Source: an uncultured bacterium
Lineage (GTDB): Bacteria > Planctomycetota > Phycisphaerae > Phycisphaerales > SM1A02
DNA length: 16,298 nt
Direction: 5' to 3'
Assembly: GCA_903867275.1 (NCBI GenBank)
Contig: CAIPQY010000249.1
Coordinates: forward strand, 1 to 16,298
A program made the translations under genes and the position numbers. Shown one piece after another: positions 14,409-16,298 of this stretch (its first letter is position 1; each line of letters begins with the position of its first letter). Under the pieces are notes generated by a model that worked only from the letters and a program-made list of their open reading frames with translations, made no database searches and was not told the origin of the DNA.

Positions 14409-14846
14409 TCAGCTGCGTCGATCAATCGGCCGCCGCACCCAACGGATGGCTTCCACATGCGTGCCGCCACCCTCGGGGCAGTGGACCTTCGTGGAATCCA
14501 TCAGGCGTCGCACGGCGGGCAGGCCAAGTCCCAGTGTGCCGCTGGTGCTGAATCCATCGCGAAAGCAGGCTTCCACATCCGCGATCCCGGGTCCCTGATC
14601 GATCGCGCGTATGCACACGCCTTGCTTGCCATCCTGGAAGAGCGGCTCGACGCGGATCACGCCATGTCCGGCGTACTTCACGATGTTGCTGGCGAGTTCC
14701 GACACCACGGTGCCAAGCAAGGCACGCTCGTCGTGGGGGAAGGCCTGCAGGCACCGGGAACTCTTGGCAACGGCCATCGCTGCCAGCGTGGCATCACTGT
14801 TGTGCCGAATCGCGAACTCCAGCGCCGCCTCCGGTTCGGGCGTCAT
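14409..14846 (-). CDS. rsbT: RsbT-like serine-protein kinase (stressosome switch kinase)
   Basis: The 145-residue protein has an HATPase fold of the anti-sigma/RsbT type. The N box is in SELASNIVKYAG (49-60; Glu50 and Asn54 for Mg-ATP), the G1 box is DQGPGI (83-88) and the G2 region is GTLGLGLPAVRRLMD (103-117). The pairing of NIVKYAG with G-L-G-L-P-x-V-R-R-L-M-D points to RsbT more than to RsbW or SpoIIAB. In the Bacillus model RsbT phosphorylates STAS proteins of the stressosome and is released on stress to activate a partner phosphatase or enzyme. The start at ATG 14846 overlaps the stop of the upstream PAS-STAS gene (ATGA at 14846-14843), so translation is coupled and the pair surely works together. 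No separate RsbS or RsbU is seen nearby. Confidence 0.85.
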   Translation of the reverse strand: MTPEPEAALEFAIRHNSDATLAAMAVAKSSRCLQAFPHDERALLGTVVSELASNIVKYAGHGVIRVEPLFQDGKQGVCIRAIDQGPGIADVEACFRDGFSTSGTLGLGLPAVRRLMDSTKVHCPEGGGTHVEAIRWVRRPIDRRS

Positions 14847-16066
14847 GCTTGCGCTGCGGCGGCTGCCTGCGCATTCGTCTTGCGCAGGGCGATCGCAAAG
14901 GCATCGCGCAGCGTGGCGGTGGTGCGCACCTGGCCCACTTCCACGCCCAGTTCGACCATGGTGCGAGCGATGGCGGGGGACAGGCCGGAGATCACGGTTT
15001 CGCAACCCATCAGCTGGGTTGCCTTGGTGATCTTCAGCAGCTGGTTCGCCACCGCGGTGTCCACGGCCGGCACGCCGCTGATGTCCAGCAGGAACACCTT
15101 CGAGCGTGTCTCGTTGATGCGCTCCAGCGTCTTGGTCACCGCATGATCCGTGCGGGTCGAGTCCACCACGCCGATCAGCGGCAGCAGCAGAATCCCGTCC
15201 CAGATCGGCATCACGGGGGTGGACATCTCCTCCAGCGTGCGATTCAGCTCCTCGCGCACGCGCTCAGCCTCGCGCACCTGCTTCAAGGCGATTTCGGTGT
15301 TTCGCGCCGACTCGACCTTCTCGGTGATGTCGGTGGCGAACTTCACCACGCGTTCGACACGACCATCGAGGTCGAAGACGGGGTTGTAGTTCGCCTCCAG
15401 CCAGACGGTCTTTCCGCCCTTGGCAAGGCGATGGAACTGGCCGGACTTCACCTTGCCGGAGGCCAGGTCCTTCCAGAAGCTCGCGTACTCGGCCGTTCGT
15501 GTCTCTTCGGGCGACACGAACACGCGATGGTGCTGGCCCACGATCTCGCCTTCGGTGTATCCCATCACCGCCAGGAACGCGGGGTTCGCGCCAAGAATGG
15601 TTCCGTCGGGTTTGAACTCGATCACCGCCATGGAGCGATCGATCGCGTCCAGCTTGGCCGCATCCGCAAGAGCGGTCTTCCGCGCTTCCGTGATGTCCTG
15701 CGCAAACTTGATCACGGACACGGTCTTGCCGTGTGCGTCCTGCACGGGGGTGTAGCTGGCCTCAAGCCAGATCGTGGAACCACCCTTGGTCACGCGCTCA
15801 AACTGCCCGGACTTCGCGGTGCCTGCGGCGAGTGTGGCCCAGAAGTCCCTGTACTCCGGCTTCGCCGCTTCGTCGGCCTTCAAGAAGATGCGATGGTGCT
15901 TCCCCTCGATGTCCTTCAGTGCGTAGCCGGTGGCCGCAAGGAAGAGTGCGTTGGCACGCACGATGGTGCCGTCCGGCTTGAACTCGATGACGGGCATCGT
16001 TTTTTCAATCGCATGCACGATCGCATCGCTGAGGGAAGAACCTGACGGGGTGGGTTGGTTGGTCAT
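14843..16066 (-). CDS. RsbR-like stressosome sensor: two PAS domains fused to a STAS domain
   Basis: The 407-residue protein has PAS-A (about 14-128), PAS-B (about 141-250), a charged helical linker (about 251-281) and a C-terminal STAS domain (about 282-395). The PAS copies are close paralogues (VIEFKPDGTI in both; GKHHRIF and GQHHRVF; WLEASYTPV and WLEANYNPV) and resemble the PAS type of bacterial chemoreceptors and BdlA. The STAS part reads STPVMPIWDGILLLPLIGVV (282-301) and VFLLDISGVPAVDT (324-337). Ser330 stands where RsbR/RsbS carry the RsbT-phosphorylated Thr/Ser, and Ser303/Thr304/Thr306 lie near the second RsbR site. Usual RsbR proteins have a globin-like N-terminal domain, so a tandem PAS input, perhaps sensing redox or a small ligand, is a variant. 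The start at 16066 lacks a strong Shine-Dalgarno sequence; the in-frame extension to 16150 looks non-coding. It overlaps rsbT by 4 bp. Confidence 0.88.
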   Translation of the reverse strand: MTNQPTPSGSSLSDAIVHAIEKTMPVIEFKPDGTIVRANALFLAATGYALKDIEGKHHRIFLKADEAAKPEYRDFWATLAAGTAKSGQFERVTKGGSTIWLEASYTPVQDAHGKTVSVIKFAQDITEARKTALADAAKLDAIDRSMAVIEFKPDGTILGANPAFLAVMGYTEGEIVGQHHRVFVSPEETRTAEYASFWKDLASGKVKSGQFHRLAKGGKTVWLEANYNPVFDLDGRVERVVKFATDITEKVESARNTEIALKQVREAERVREELNRTLEEMSTPVMPIWDGILLLPLIGVVDSTRTDHAVTKTLERINETRSKVFLLDISGVPAVDTAVANQLLKITKATQLMGCETVISGLSPAIARTMVELGVEVGQVRTTATLRDAFAIALRKTNAQAAAAAQA

Positions 16067-16105
16067 GACTTGTTTCGGGTTCGCGTGGGAATTGGACTGT
16101 CTCGT

Positions 16106-16120
16106 GGGTTGCACCAACCC
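16106..16120. repeat. Inverted repeat GGGTTG-CAC-CAACCC ahead of the RsbR-like gene
   Basis: A perfect 6-bp stem with a 3-nt loop, flanked by GTCT (16099-16102) and AGAC (16121-16124). It is centred 47 bp upstream of the start codon at 16066, so it could be an operator or a leader hairpin. Confidence 0.3.
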
Positions 16121-16242
16121 AGACTGCCCGGGCCGCGCAGAGGGGCGCATTCTGACAACGCCCGCGGCGCATGGATCGTATCGAATCCGAAGCCGGCTTG
16201 ATCAACAGGCCTTTCGTCATCGTGCGTGCCGTCACGGAGCCC

Positions 16243-16298
16243 ATGCCAAGCATCACGATCCTCCAAGTCGATCGACAAAACACGGGCGCTTTCGCAAA
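16243..16298 (+). CDS. Possible start of a divergent gene, cut by the window edge
   Basis: An ATG at 16243 has GGAG three bases upstream (16236-16239) and reads MPSITILQVDRQNTGAFA to the edge. An in-frame ATG at 16171 could extend it by 24 residues. No family can be named from so few residues. It would be transcribed away from the RsbR-like gene. Confidence 0.3.
   Translation, partial: MPSITILQVDRQNTGAFA

Noticed and set aside
14849..16045. 398-codon + strand open frame opposite the RsbR-like gene
   Set aside because: Antisense shadow; the minus strand encodes PAS and STAS motifs with an ATGA overlap to rsbT.
16005..16283. Minus-strand open frame upstream of the RsbR-like gene
   Set aside because: It ends inside the RsbR-like gene in another frame, shows no domain and would run through its promoter region.

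Overview
The window is GC-rich bacterial DNA, most likely from a planctomycete of the Phycisphaerae type. This rests on two visible marks: a secreted hydrolase ending in paired dockerin-like Ca-binding repeats (DADGSGAVDAGD / DVDGDGVVTGSD), and a secreted protein ending in a PEP-CTERM-like tail (VPAPGAAALIGL followed by ARRRK). No tRNA, rRNA, CRISPR array, insertion sequence or integrase was seen.

Left part (1-2843, all + strand): the last codons of a probable sulfotransferase; a secreted single-domain fasciclin protein followed by a strong GAAA-loop hairpin; and a winged-helix ArsR-like regulator. The regulator seems to start on a leaderless message and sits behind a perfect 9-bp inverted repeat that looks like an operator. 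A secreted six-Asp-box YCF48-like protein follows it 31 bp later.

Middle left (2863-4990, - strand): read in transcription order, a DoxX-like membrane protein, a TspO/MBR membrane protein and a secreted esterase with a dockerin-like tail. Facing them on the + strand at 5248-6048 is the PEP-CTERM-like secreted protein, closed by a textbook intrinsic terminator.

Centre (about 6535-13339, + strand): a heavy-metal efflux operon. A TATAGT -10 box leads directly into a small Cys-rich secreted protein, then a TolC/CzcC-type outer-membrane lipoprotein, a His-rich CzcB-type membrane-fusion lipoprotein (ATGA overlap with the preceding gene) and a CzcA-type RND pump with the DFGxxxDGAxxxxEN motif and two His/Asp-rich insertions. 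Together they would form a tripartite pump exporting divalent metals, probably Zn/Co/Cd, from periplasm or cytoplasm to the outside. No metal-responsive regulator is visible beside it.

Right part (13456-16066, - strand): a PAS-PAS-STAS RsbR-like sensor and an RsbT-like switch kinase overlap by ATGA, forming a minimal stressosome-like module without a visible RsbS. A GNAT acetyltransferase follows after a 167-nt gap. That gap holds an unusual set of nested and mutually exclusive perfect inverted repeats that could be a structured RNA leader. A divergent gene probably begins at the right edge.
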